A stretch of 64,000 nt of DNA. It comes from Marivirga arenosa. Its GTDB lineage: Bacteria > Bacteroidota > Bacteroidia > Cytophagales > Cyclobacteriaceae. The stretch is from contig NZ_CP129970.2 of assembly GCF_030503895.2 (NCBI RefSeq), positions 560,001-624,000 of the forward strand. The letters run 5' to 3'. How positions within the stretch are numbered: the first letter of the stretch is position 1; each line of letters begins with the position of its first letter. Below are positions 38,022-47,320 of the stretch, one piece after another. The notes under the pieces are model-generated. The model had not been told where the DNA came from and searched no databases. It saw only the letters and a program-made list of their open reading frames with translations. The position numbers were made by a program, and so were the translations under genes.

Positions 38022-39932
38022 TTATGAAAAATAATTTAGTTGGAATCTCAATTCAATCATTTGTTGCAAATCGTAAATGGGTTCAAAAGAATTCCTTAAA
38101 AGCTGTCTATCAAACTTTGTGATTTCATTTATTGGAATAAACCGTCCTGAATCTTGATTTCTCATCCCTTCAATAGCTCTAAACTGGGAAAGAAATTCAT
38201 AAGCCTGAGCCGCTTGCATATATAGTTCTTTTCTAGAATTATCATTCTCTGCCAAAAAAAGATATCTCTCTATCGTATTTTTATTGTTCACATTTCCTGC
38301 TTCAAGACATAATACACGAGCAATATCCGTAAGTGGCATCATAGCTCTTGCCTTTAAATCAAATTCTTTCTCGTGTTTACCTGATCTTTCTACAATCAGA
38401 TTCTTAAAGAAACTCAAAGGAGCAGGATTTTTTGTAGCATTTTTAGCTAAGAAGTTTAAAAAAATCTTATTGCTACTAATTTCTTTCTGTAAAAATTGAT
38501 CCAATTCCTTTGTCAATTTCTGCTTACCATATATATACCGATAGTCAAAGAAAATTGTAGACATCAATAAGGCTTCTTTTTCAGGTGAGTGGATCCAGCC
38601 ACTAAAGCGATTTTTCCATTCTGAAAGCGTAAGGCACCAATTAGGATTTCCTGCCATCATATCCGCAGGGCAATAGTCGAAACCTGACTCAAAAAGGATT
38701 TTATTGACTTTTCTTCCTAATTGAGTGAAATATTCACGTGTATAATTAATTGCTGCAGCGTCTACATTCTCAAAAATAATAGCATTATCTTGATCAGTCC
38801 TTAAAAGCTGTTCTTCTCGACCTTCACTACCCAATGAAATGAAAGCGAAAGCTACTTTGGGTTTGTAATATTTTTCAGATTCCATATCCGAAATAGCAAG
38901 CTGAATAGCTCGCTTGATTAAGGAATCATTGATAGTAGTGATAAGCTGTGATACAACTGAGGTTTTAATATTCTGTTCTAAATAGTATTGAAGAAACTGA
39001 TCTACCTTATTTCTATGATAGCATAATTGTTCAACATTCTCAGATGATTCTAAACTGTAAATTATGGCAAATGGATTGGAACGTAATTGAGAAAAAAGCG
39101 TCTCTTGACTGAAAATCCCTATTACCTTTTCCTTTTCAGTGATAATAAGATGCTTAATATTGTGCTTCATCATGCTGATAATATATTCAGCCAGCGGGAG
39201 TCCCTTTTCTTTCGTTACTAAATCTGTTGACATGATTTTAGATACTGATTCCTGAACAGATAAAGCAGTACTTACTACCTTTACTCTCAAATCAGTGTCT
39301 GTAATAATACCAACAGCTCTTTGTTTCTCATCTGTTATTACAGCACAATTTGCAGAATGAGTAGTCATTTTCTGACTGGCAGATTGAATGCTAGCACTAC
39401 TATTGATCAAAATAAGTGACTCTTTGAACTCATTCAAAGGTTTTTGCCAGCTCAACAAATCTGACCCAGTATTTCGATAATTGTGAGAAGAAATGGTATG
39501 TTGAGGGGCTCCTTTTTGACCGGAGGCTAAACCTGCTGCAAAAAATAAGCTTACTTGATTATTAGCATCCACTATTGGCTTAAAAATAGAAAGGGGGAAT
39601 GCATAAACTAATGACTCCTCCTCGCAGTATGCTTCAAAAACATAAGGATTACCCGTAAGCATTGCACGAACACCAAAGAGTTCTCCCTCATCACATATAT
39701 CAACAAGTTTTTTTTCTTGCCCATCAGTCTCACGAAGTAAAACCTGACCTTCCTTTAAAAAAAATATAAAAGGTTGAGCTTTCTCTTTTTGTTTAAATAC
39801 GGTTTCTCCAGCTTTAAAATATAGTACCTCAGCCTCTTCACTCAATTTATTAAGCTCTTCTTTTTCAAGCTTATCAAAAGGAGGAAAACGCACAATTAAG
39901 TCTGCTATTTTCGAGGATATTATATTAGCCAT
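38022..39932 (-). CDS. cNMP-binding, CBS-pair, DUF294 nucleotidyltransferase-like protein
   Basis: A 636-residue cytoplasmic protein. It has an N-terminal cyclic-nucleotide-binding-type domain (about 10-145), a CBS pair (about 170-295), then a DUF294 putative nucleotidyltransferase domain with SLGSEGREEQ and the acidic TDQD motif (near 370-390), and a C-terminal DUF294 helical domain. This architecture is found beside acetate transport and acetyl-CoA synthetase genes, as here. It probably senses a nucleotide state and modifies a protein target. It starts at ATG, 75 bases after acs. Confidence 0.85.
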   Translation of the reverse strand: MANIISSKIADLIVRFPPFDKLEKEELNKLSEEAEVLYFKAGETVFKQKEKAQPFIFFLKEGQVLLRETDGQEKKLVDICDEGELFGVRAMLTGNPYVFEAYCEEESLVYAFPLSIFKPIVDANNQVSLFFAAGLASGQKGAPQHTISSHNYRNTGSDLLSWQKPLNEFKESLILINSSASIQSASQKMTTHSANCAVITDEKQRAVGIITDTDLRVKVVSTALSVQESVSKIMSTDLVTKEKGLPLAEYIISMMKHNIKHLIITEKEKVIGIFSQETLFSQLRSNPFAIIYSLESSENVEQLCYHRNKVDQFLQYYLEQNIKTSVVSQLITTINDSLIKRAIQLAISDMESEKYYKPKVAFAFISLGSEGREEQLLRTDQDNAIIFENVDAAAINYTREYFTQLGRKVNKILFESGFDYCPADMMAGNPNWCLTLSEWKNRFSGWIHSPEKEALLMSTIFFDYRYIYGKQKLTKELDQFLQKEISSNKIFLNFLAKNATKNPAPLSFFKNLIVERSGKHEKEFDLKARAMMPLTDIARVLCLEAGNVNNKNTIERYLFLAENDNSRKELYMQAAQAYEFLSQFRAIEGMRNQDSGRFIPINEITKFDRQLLRNSFEPIYDLQQMIELRFQLNYFS

Positions 39933-39960
39933 CAGTTTTATGCTGCTATTTTTATGAGAA

Positions 39961-39996
39961 TCAAAAGGCTATTTCCTTACTCAAACAGCCTTTTGA
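39961..39996 (-). terminator. Hairpin between acs and the DUF294 gene
   Basis: A 10-bp inverted repeat (39961-39970 with 39987-39996, 16-base loop, core AAAAGGCT/AGCCTTTT). It lacks a strong T-run on the minus strand, so it may be a weak terminator or an RNA-stability element within the acs-DUF294 transcript. Confidence 0.4.
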
Positions 39997-40006
39997 CTAT
40001 CACATA

Positions 40007-41914
40007 TCACTTTGCTCCTTCAATTATGGATTCTACCACTTCCGGATTCAATAATGTAGAAGTATCTCCTAAATTACTAGTATCTCCTTCTGCAATTTTT
40101 CTCAATATTCTTCTCATTATCTTTCCAGATCTTGTTTTAGGTAAACCTTGCGTAAACTGCATTTTATCCAACTTAGCGATAGGTCCTATCTGGTCGGTGA
40201 TAAGCTGATTAATTTCCTTCCTTAAATTATCTTGATTTCTACTTTCACCTGTATCTTTCAGCGTGATGTAACCATATAGTGCATTTCCTTTTATTTCATG
40301 AGGGAAGCCAACAATTGCACTTTCAGCCACTGCTGGATGCTCATTTATTGTATCTTCAATTGGTGCAGTACCTAAATTATGCCCCGATACAATAATTACA
40401 TCATCTACTCGTCCTGTAATTCTATAATAGCCTACTTCATCTCTTAGAGCACCATCTCCGGTAAAGTATTTATTTTCATAAGCTGAAAAATAAGTGTCTT
40501 TGTATCGCTGATGATTTCCCCAAATCGTTCTTGCCATACTTGGCCATGGAAACTTAATGCATAAATTACCATTGACCTGATTTCCTATTAATTCATTGCC
40601 ATCAGCATCCATTAAAGCCGGTTGAATTCCAATGAAAGGCAAAGTAGCATAAGTCGGTTTTGTAGGCGTACAAAATGCTAAAGGTGTAATCATAATTCCT
40701 CCAGTTTCTGTCTGCCACCAAGTATCTACTATTGGTGCTTTCTTTTTACCTACATTATCATCATACCAGTGCCATGCTTCCTCATTAATAGGTTCACCAA
40801 CTGTTCCCAATACTTTTAAAGAAGAAAGATCATGCTTTTCTAAATGACTCACACCCTCTTTCGCTAAAGCTCTAATTGCAGTTGGAGCGGTGTAAAACTG
40901 ATTTACCTTATGTTTTTCAACGATTTCCCAGAATCGACTAAAATTCGGATAATTAGGAACTCCTTCAAACATCACTGTGGTGGCACCATTACAAAGCGGC
41001 CCATAAACAATATAACTGTGCCCTGTAATCCAACCGATATCGGCTGTACACCAATAAACGTCTGGTTCTCTATATTGGAAAACATTTTTAAAAGTGTAGG
41101 CGGAATAAACCATGTAACCAGCAGTAGAATGTACCATCCCTTTAGGAGTTCCTGTCGAACCAGAGGTATACAAAATAAATAGCGGATCTTCTGCATCCAT
41201 TATTTCTGGCTCGCAATCAGTGGATGCCTCCTCTAATAAAGGTTGAAGCCATTTGTCACGGTTTTCAACCATATTAATCTCAGTATTTATTCTTTTAGCT
41301 ACAAGTACCGTTTCTACACCTGAACAACTTTTCAAAGCTTCATCAACGATGCTTTTTAGATCAAGCGTTTTAGCCCCTCTGTAGGAACCATCACTTGTGA
41401 TGACCATTTTACAATCACAATCGTTAATTCGAGCTGCAAGTGCAGAAGATGAAAAGCCTGCAAAAACAACGGAATGTATTGCCCCAATTCTAGCACAGGC
41501 TAAAACTGCGATTGCTAATTCAGGTATCATCGGAAGATAAATACACACTCGATCGCCCTTTTTAATATTATTCTGTTTTAACACATTAGCGAACTTACAT
41601 ACTCTTTTATGCAATTCTTTGTAGCTAATATGCAAAGCCTCCTCATCCGGATTATTAGGTTCAAATATGATAGCTGTTTTATCCCCTCTAGTAAACAGAT
41701 GGCGATCTATACAATTTTCAGTTATATTTAGCTTAGCTCCTTCAAACCATTTCACTTCTGGCTTAGAAAAATCCCAGCTTAACACATTATCCCATTTTTT
41801 ACGCCACATAAAGTGCTCTTCGGCAATTTCTTCCCAAAATGCGCTGGGGTTTCGAACTGATTTTCTATATACCTGATAATATTCTTCAAGATGTTTTATG
41901 TGGTAATTACTCAT
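40007..41914 (-). CDS. acs: Acetyl-CoA synthetase (AMP-forming)
   Basis: A 635-residue ANL-superfamily acyl-CoA synthetase close in length to bacterial Acs. It has the P-loop-like YTSGSTGTPKG, the WWQTETGG substrate motif and the C-terminal PKTRSGKIMRR with the lysine that is regulated by acetylation in Acs. It makes acetyl-CoA from acetate, ATP and CoA by way of acetyl-AMP. A PrpE-like paralogue is directly upstream, and a Na+/solute symporter and SLC5-kinase lie further upstream, all on the same strand. Co-regulation with acetate uptake is likely. Confidence 0.93.
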   Translation of the reverse strand: MSNYHIKHLEEYYQVYRKSVRNPSAFWEEIAEEHFMWRKKWDNVLSWDFSKPEVKWFEGAKLNITENCIDRHLFTRGDKTAIIFEPNNPDEEALHISYKELHKRVCKFANVLKQNNIKKGDRVCIYLPMIPELAIAVLACARIGAIHSVVFAGFSSSALAARINDCDCKMVITSDGSYRGAKTLDLKSIVDEALKSCSGVETVLVAKRINTEINMVENRDKWLQPLLEEASTDCEPEIMDAEDPLFILYTSGSTGTPKGMVHSTAGYMVYSAYTFKNVFQYREPDVYWCTADIGWITGHSYIVYGPLCNGATTVMFEGVPNYPNFSRFWEIVEKHKVNQFYTAPTAIRALAKEGVSHLEKHDLSSLKVLGTVGEPINEEAWHWYDDNVGKKKAPIVDTWWQTETGGIMITPLAFCTPTKPTYATLPFIGIQPALMDADGNELIGNQVNGNLCIKFPWPSMARTIWGNHQRYKDTYFSAYENKYFTGDGALRDEVGYYRITGRVDDVIIVSGHNLGTAPIEDTINEHPAVAESAIVGFPHEIKGNALYGYITLKDTGESRNQDNLRKEINQLITDQIGPIAKLDKMQFTQGLPKTRSGKIMRRILRKIAEGDTSNLGDTSTLLNPEVVESIIEGAK

Positions 41915-41973
41915 AATTGTTTATTTAATTTTGAATAGTATTCTTTTAATCATTTTAACTAAAATGGTATTTC

Positions 41974-43869
41974 TTATTTAAAAATCCCAATACCCTCTTT
42001 TTCATATACCGTTTTCACTTCATCTATAATCTGTATATCGTCTATAGTGGATGGAACATTATATTGCTTTTCATCTGCTATACTTCGAAGCAACTTCCTA
42101 AGAATCTTACCACTTCTTGTTTTTGGCAATCGTTGCACTATAAGCACATCCCTGAATGAAGCTACTGCTCCTATCTCATATCTGACTTTAGCGATAATTT
42201 CATTCTTTATTTTTTCTTCTTCAAGTTTATTTTCAGTTTTCAGAACCACCAAGCCTAATGGTTTTTGCCCCTTCAATTCACAGTTAATGCCAAATACAGC
42301 GCATTCTGCTACAGATGTATGGGAAGAAACAATTTCCTCCATCTCGGCAGTTGACAATCTGTGACCTGCCACATTGATGATATCATCTACTCGTCCCGTT
42401 ATAAAGATGTAACCATCCTCATCTTTATAACCTCCATCACCAGAAAAATAATAGCCCGGAAAACGTTCTAAATAACCAGATTTGAACCGCTGAGGATTAG
42501 CCCAAAGACTCGTTAAAGTACCAGGGGGTAATGGAAGCTTAACCGCAACATATCCCTCGGTATCATCATTAACCTCCTCTCCGGCTTCATTTAAAATTCT
42601 AATATCATAACCGCAAACCGCAAAAGATGCTGAACCTGGCTTCACTTTCTTCAACTCTAATCCTGCCATATTCGCTATCATGGGCCAGCCACTCTCAGTT
42701 TGCCACCAATGATCGATTACTGGTACTTTTAAGTGCTCTTTTGTCCAGGTCAAGGTAGCTAGATCACATCGTTCCCCCGCCAAGAATTGATACTTTAAAG
42801 AATCCATATCGTATTTTTTGATGAATTCACCATTCGGATCTTCTTTTTTAATCGCTCTTATGGCCGTTGGGGCTGTAAACATCACATTTACCTTATGTTC
42901 ACTAATTACACGCCAAAAAGTCGAAGCATCAGGAGTTTTAATGGGTTTGCCTTCAAATAGAACTGTCGTATTTCTATTTAATAAAGGCCCGTATACAATA
43001 AAACTATGTCCCACTACCCAACCCACATCACTTGCAGCCCAAAATACCTCTCCCTCATCAACTCCATAAACATATTTCATTGAAAATTTCAAAGCGGTTG
43101 CATAACCACCTGTATCTCTAATTATCCCTTTGGGAGTTCCCGTAGTACCTGAAGTGTATAAAATGTATGAAGGATGAGTAGAGTGCAAAGGAATTGCTTC
43201 TACTGAAGGAGCATTATCAACAAGATTTTGATAGTCTACATCATAACTTTTAGGTGATTCAATCTCAGTGTCATTCCGATTAAAGACTATGACATGCTCT
43301 GGTTTATCTTGAACACTTTCAATCGCTTCATCAACAAAGGGTTTGTAAGGAATTATCTTATCAATTTCTATTCCATTTGAGGCAGTTATAATGGCTTTGG
43401 CCTTGCAATCAGTTATTCTTATCGCCAACTCATGAGGAGCAAAACCACCAAATACAACAGAATGAATCACGCCTATTCTTACGCAAGCCAGCATAGCATA
43501 GATTGCTTGTGGTATCATCGGCATGTAAATTATGCAAGTATCTCCCTTTTGTAAGCCTAACTTTTGTAAACCACCTGCGAGCTTTGAAACTTCATGATGC
43601 AACTGATTGAAAGTGATATGCTCTTTGGTTTGTGTGACAGGAGAATCATAAATGAGTGCTACAGTTTCGCCAAATCCATCTTCAATATGCTTATCAATAC
43701 ATAAGTAACTCAAATTAAGTTGACCATCCTGAAACCACTGTGCGTAATCATACTCATCTTTACTAATTATATTTTTCGGGAAAGTATGCCAGTCTATTTG
43801 GCTAGCCTGTTTACGCCAGAATTCTTCTGGTTGCTTAATACTTTCATTATAAAAATCTTCGTACTTCAT
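41974..43869 (-). CDS. Propionyl-CoA synthetase-like acyl-CoA synthetase
   Basis: A 631-residue ANL enzyme related to but distinct from the neighbouring Acs. It has YTSGTTGTPKGI followed by RDTGG, 'FWAASDVGWVVGHS', 'GKPIKTPDASTFWRV' and 'KEDPNGE', which are marks of the PrpE/ACSS3 branch. PKTRSGKILRK holds the regulatory lysine. It should activate propionate or another short acid. It starts at ATG, 59 bases upstream of acs and 58 bases after the response regulator. Co-localisation suggests a locus for acetate and propionate together. Confidence 0.85.
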   Translation of the reverse strand: MKYEDFYNESIKQPEEFWRKQASQIDWHTFPKNIISKDEYDYAQWFQDGQLNLSYLCIDKHIEDGFGETVALIYDSPVTQTKEHITFNQLHHEVSKLAGGLQKLGLQKGDTCIIYMPMIPQAIYAMLACVRIGVIHSVVFGGFAPHELAIRITDCKAKAIITASNGIEIDKIIPYKPFVDEAIESVQDKPEHVIVFNRNDTEIESPKSYDVDYQNLVDNAPSVEAIPLHSTHPSYILYTSGTTGTPKGIIRDTGGYATALKFSMKYVYGVDEGEVFWAASDVGWVVGHSFIVYGPLLNRNTTVLFEGKPIKTPDASTFWRVISEHKVNVMFTAPTAIRAIKKEDPNGEFIKKYDMDSLKYQFLAGERCDLATLTWTKEHLKVPVIDHWWQTESGWPMIANMAGLELKKVKPGSASFAVCGYDIRILNEAGEEVNDDTEGYVAVKLPLPPGTLTSLWANPQRFKSGYLERFPGYYFSGDGGYKDEDGYIFITGRVDDIINVAGHRLSTAEMEEIVSSHTSVAECAVFGINCELKGQKPLGLVVLKTENKLEEEKIKNEIIAKVRYEIGAVASFRDVLIVQRLPKTRSGKILRKLLRSIADEKQYNVPSTIDDIQIIDEVKTVYEKEGIGIFK

Positions 43870-43927
43870 AATTCAATTTTTTTGGGCAATGTATGCTGTC
43901 TTTTCATTGGCATTTAAGGTTCACAAG

Positions 43928-44290
43928 TTAGGCAACCAATTCATTTACCTTTTTAACTAATTCTTTTGTTGAAAAGGGTTTTTTCAAATATAAATCAGCA
44001 CCTAGATCAAGGCCTTTTTTTATATCTTCCTCTTTTGCTTTTGCTGTAAGGAATATAACTTTAATGTGCTTTAGTTCTTCTTTACTTTTGATAAATTCAC
44101 ACACTTCGTAACCATCTACTTCTGGCATCATGATATCAAGAATTAAAGCGTCAGGTAACTCTTGATTGACTATCCCTATGGCCTCTCTTCCATTTCGAGC
44201 GATAAAGATTTTATGACCTTCTTTTTTCATTAGAAACTCCAATGACATCAAGATACTTGGCTCATCATCTACAATTAATATCTTTTTCAT
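43928..44290 (-). CDS. Receiver-only response regulator
   Basis: A 120-residue CheY-like receiver. The acidic pocket is Asp8/Asp9, the phosphoacceptor is Asp52, the switch residue is Thr82 and the conserved Lys is Lys104. No DNA-binding or enzymatic output domain is attached. It follows the SLC5-fused histidine kinase by 9 bases and is the obvious partner. The CrbR and CbrB partners of such kinases carry output domains, so this one must act through protein contact or as a phosphate relay. Confidence 0.88.
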   Translation of the reverse strand: MKKILIVDDEPSILMSLEFLMKKEGHKIFIARNGREAIGIVNQELPDALILDIMMPEVDGYEVCEFIKSKEELKHIKVIFLTAKAKEEDIKKGLDLGADLYLKKPFSTKELVKKVNELVA

Positions 44291-44299
44291 TAATTTTAA

Positions 44300-47044
44300 T
44301 TAATTCTCATTTATGCTTTCCATTACTTTGGCAGGCAGGGTAAAGATAAATTTAGAGCCTTGCTCACCATCACTCTCTACCCAAATGTCGCCTTGATGAT
44401 ATTCTATTATTTTTTTACAAATACTTAATCCTAAGCCACTTCCTTTCGGTTTTTTACGCGTTTGATCTGGAGCTTGATAAAAAACATCGAAAATTGACTC
44501 CTTGATCTCATCCGGTATTCCTTGACCATTATCAATCACTTCAACAATAAAGTTACTTTCCACCTTCTTACTATTGATCAGAATTTCACCTTCAGTTTGA
44601 TCACAAAATTTAATTGCATTTGAAATAAGGTTAAGTAAAACCTGTATCAATCGATCTTTATTGACGTAAACAAATTCACTTGATTGTTCTAAGTTTATCC
44701 TGAGGGTAATTTCTTTCTGATCTATCAGAGTTTGGACAGTGCTAACAGCCTCTTGAATGACTTCATTTAGCGTTAAATATTCTAAATGAAAATTCTGTTT
44801 TCCAGTATTGAATTTTTCAATATCTAAAACCTGAGAAATGAGCCTATCCATTCTTTCCGTTTCTTTTATGATCGTCTCTAAAAACTCTTGCTTTTCGTTC
44901 ACCGAAATATCATCATTATCATATAGTATTTCAGAAAATGCTCTTATTGAAGTAATAGGCGTCCTCATTTCATGTGTGATAGTGCTAATGAATTCATCTT
45001 TAATATGGTCCATCTTCAATAACTTTTCATTGGTATTAAAAAGCTTTCGACTTACCCTTTCCAAAGCTTCTGATTTTTCTTTTAGTTGCTTATTTACAAT
45101 AACGATTTGCTGTGTTTCTCTTAATATTTCCAATACTTCTTTAGTTGAAATCTCCTCTTCCTTTAATGTAGAACTCAATAAAAGACGAGCAGAAGAAGAA
45201 CCTATTAAACCTGCTAAAGTACGCTCTACTGATCCTACCAATTTGGCATCTGCAAGATTATCAGGGTCAAGCTGAAGGCTTTGTCTTAATTCATATTCTT
45301 TTAAAATCTTATCCGCCTGACGGTATCCTATAAATTTGATCAATAAATCCTTAATATCTTTCACATAAGCTGTACCCTTCCAAACCATGGTGTTTTCAAA
45401 TTCCTTGGCATATGAAAAAACATCTACAAAAACTTCTGCATGATTTCGCTCTTTTGAACTTTGAGTAAAACGTAAAGACATAAATATATAAAGTGCAGTA
45501 TTGATGAATAGACTCCAGAAAAGGGCTGCAGGTATTTTACTCATCGGTAACCCAAAAGCTTGAGCATCGGACAAAGGGATTATATTAAATAGTCTTTCAT
45601 TTTGAACTATGAAATCAAAGATACCTGTCTGATCAAGGGTGGGTAACACTAGAAAAAAAAACCAGACTATGAAACCCGCTACTAAACCAGTAATAGCGCC
45701 TTTTTTATTTCCTTCTTTCCAGAATACGCCTCCAATAATTGAGGGGGCAAATTGAGCTACCGCTACGAAAGAAATCAAACCTACCGAAACGATGGAAAAG
45801 CGGACACTAATCAAGCTATAATATCCATAGCTTAATAATAAAACCAATAATATAGAGGCTCGCCTTACATTTAATAATCCCCGACCAATATTATTCTCGA
45901 AAAGGCGTATAAAACGACTATTTCCTACCAAATAAGGAAATATCAAGTTATTACTGATCATGATGCTAAGCGCAATAGTCGATACAATCACCATACTTGT
46001 TCCAGCAGCAAAACCTCCCAGATAAACCAATATGGCTAGAAATTCATGAGATAGTAGTATTGGAATAGCTAAAACATAGGTGTCCGCTAAGACGGCTTCT
46101 TGACCTGAAAATAAAATTTTACCAGCAAATGCTATAGGAATAACAAAGATATTAATCACTAGCATATATAGCGGAAATAGCCAAATAGCTTTATCGAGAT
46201 GCTTTTCGTTTGTATTTTCTTTAATAGAAACATGAAATTGTCGAGGTAAAAACATGAAAGCCATCATCGATAGCATGTTCAACCAAAACCATTCGGAATA
46301 CCCTCCACTAAAATCCAGGGTTGTTAGTTTATTTAAGGAGGAATCTTCTGCAGCCACAGAAAAAATATCTGCAAAGCCATCGAATACAAAAAAAGTTATA
46401 AAGAATCCAATGATAAGGAAAGCTACCAGCTTCAATAAGGATTCAAAAGCAATAGCAGTCACCATACCCTCCTGTTTTACAGTAGCATCAATATTTCTCG
46501 TACCGAAAACTATCGTAAAAAATGCAAGTACTATAGTGATGTAGAAAGTATAATCATTGAAAATAAAGGAGGAGATACCAGCCGAGTTGCTTACAAGGCT
46601 AGAATCATATAACATTTGAAAACTTGAAGAAATAGCCTTTAACTGTATAGAAATATAGGGTATGATACCTAAAACACAAAAAATAGCGACTAGACTCCCT
46701 AATGATACAGATTTACCATAACGTGTAGAAATAAGATCTGCTATGGTAGTGATTTTGTAAATTTTACTAATCCTAATAATTTTTTTGAAAATAAACCACC
46801 ATATAGGTGCCAGCAAAGTTGGACCGATATAGGTAGCCAAAAAATTCAATCCTGATTCAGCCGCATTTCCTACGGAACCATAATACGTCCAGGCAGTACA
46901 ATAAACTGCCAAACTAAGGGCATAGATATAGGGATTTTTTAATAGACTTTTTCCTGCTTTGGCACGGTATTCCCCAAAGTAAGCTACTAAAAATAGTAAA
47001 ATAAGGTAGCCAATTGACACTAATATGATCACCCAATAATTCAT
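44300..47044 (-). CDS. SLC5 symporter-fused sensor histidine kinase, CrbS/CbrA type
   Basis: A 914-residue protein. The first ~530 residues form a 13-helix SLC5 (SSSF) transporter-like domain. A STAC-like linker follows at about 545-640 (with VERTLAGLIGSSSARLLL), then a short coiled coil. The kinase has His691 in HEMRTP, the N-box LLNLISNAIKF, DNGQGIP and GSGLGLSICKK. In Vibrio and Pseudomonas, CrbS and CbrA have this layout and control acs and carbon use. The ATG at 47044 overlaps the upstream TGA by one base and is preferred to a GTG one codon earlier. Confidence 0.9.
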   Translation of the reverse strand: MNYWVIILVSIGYLILLFLVAYFGEYRAKAGKSLLKNPYIYALSLAVYCTAWTYYGSVGNAAESGLNFLATYIGPTLLAPIWWFIFKKIIRISKIYKITTIADLISTRYGKSVSLGSLVAIFCVLGIIPYISIQLKAISSSFQMLYDSSLVSNSAGISSFIFNDYTFYITIVLAFFTIVFGTRNIDATVKQEGMVTAIAFESLLKLVAFLIIGFFITFFVFDGFADIFSVAAEDSSLNKLTTLDFSGGYSEWFWLNMLSMMAFMFLPRQFHVSIKENTNEKHLDKAIWLFPLYMLVINIFVIPIAFAGKILFSGQEAVLADTYVLAIPILLSHEFLAILVYLGGFAAGTSMVIVSTIALSIMISNNLIFPYLVGNSRFIRLFENNIGRGLLNVRRASILLVLLLSYGYYSLISVRFSIVSVGLISFVAVAQFAPSIIGGVFWKEGNKKGAITGLVAGFIVWFFFLVLPTLDQTGIFDFIVQNERLFNIIPLSDAQAFGLPMSKIPAALFWSLFINTALYIFMSLRFTQSSKERNHAEVFVDVFSYAKEFENTMVWKGTAYVKDIKDLLIKFIGYRQADKILKEYELRQSLQLDPDNLADAKLVGSVERTLAGLIGSSSARLLLSSTLKEEEISTKEVLEILRETQQIVIVNKQLKEKSEALERVSRKLFNTNEKLLKMDHIKDEFISTITHEMRTPITSIRAFSEILYDNDDISVNEKQEFLETIIKETERMDRLISQVLDIEKFNTGKQNFHLEYLTLNEVIQEAVSTVQTLIDQKEITLRINLEQSSEFVYVNKDRLIQVLLNLISNAIKFCDQTEGEILINSKKVESNFIVEVIDNGQGIPDEIKESIFDVFYQAPDQTRKKPKGSGLGLSICKKIIEYHQGDIWVESDGEQGSKFIFTLPAKVMESINEN

Positions 47045-47253
47045 CACGATTTATTACCTTTTGAACGTTTCCTCATTAGTAGATATACCGCCAAAATAAA
47101 AATGACCCAAGCCGAAAATACATAAAGGTATAAAATAGGGATACCCAGGAAACTCTCTAAACTATTAAATACAGATATAAATGGAAAATTGAACAGTATA
47201 ATAAAAAGTACACTGATAAAAGCTAATCTTTTTGATGTATCCCTAAGTGTCAT
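47044..47253 (-). CDS. Small two-helix membrane protein coupled to the SLC5-kinase
   Basis: A 69-residue protein with two hydrophobic helices (about 10-28 and 38-60) and a basic tail. Its TGA overlaps the kinase ATG by one base, so translation is coupled. Position and topology suggest a small accessory subunit of the SLC5 domain, comparable to the DUF4212/DUF485 subunits that accompany SLC5 transporters. I do not recognise its family from sequence alone. Confidence 0.7.
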   Translation of the reverse strand: MTLRDTSKRLAFISVLFIILFNFPFISVFNSLESFLGIPILYLYVFSAWVIFILAVYLLMRKRSKGNKS

Positions 47254-47270
47254 ATTTCACTTCAAATAAA

Positions 47271-47312
47271 TTTACTAAAGAGCATTGCGGTTTTGCAATG
47301 CTCTTTAGTAAA
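47271..47312 (-). terminator. 18-bp perfect hairpin between symporter and SLC5-kinase genes
   Basis: A perfect 18-bp stem (47271-47288 with 47295-47312, 6-base loop) just beyond the symporter stop. The A/T ends of the stem are followed on the minus strand by TTTATTTG. It probably ends the porin-DUF4212-symporter transcript and separates it from the kinase-regulator genes. Stems this long can also form structures that allow partial read-through. Confidence 0.7.
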
Positions 47313-47320
47313 CAGATAAA

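Noticed and set aside
40910-41196. Open frames of 74 and 90 codons overlapping acs
   Set aside because: They overlap the well-supported acetyl-CoA synthetase and have no independent start signals or recognisable domains.
44838-45275. 145-codon plus-strand frame inside the SLC5-kinase gene
   Set aside because: It is the longest shadow frame, but it is antisense to the kinase core with its H and linker motifs, and is rich in Ser/Leu as expected from such overlap.
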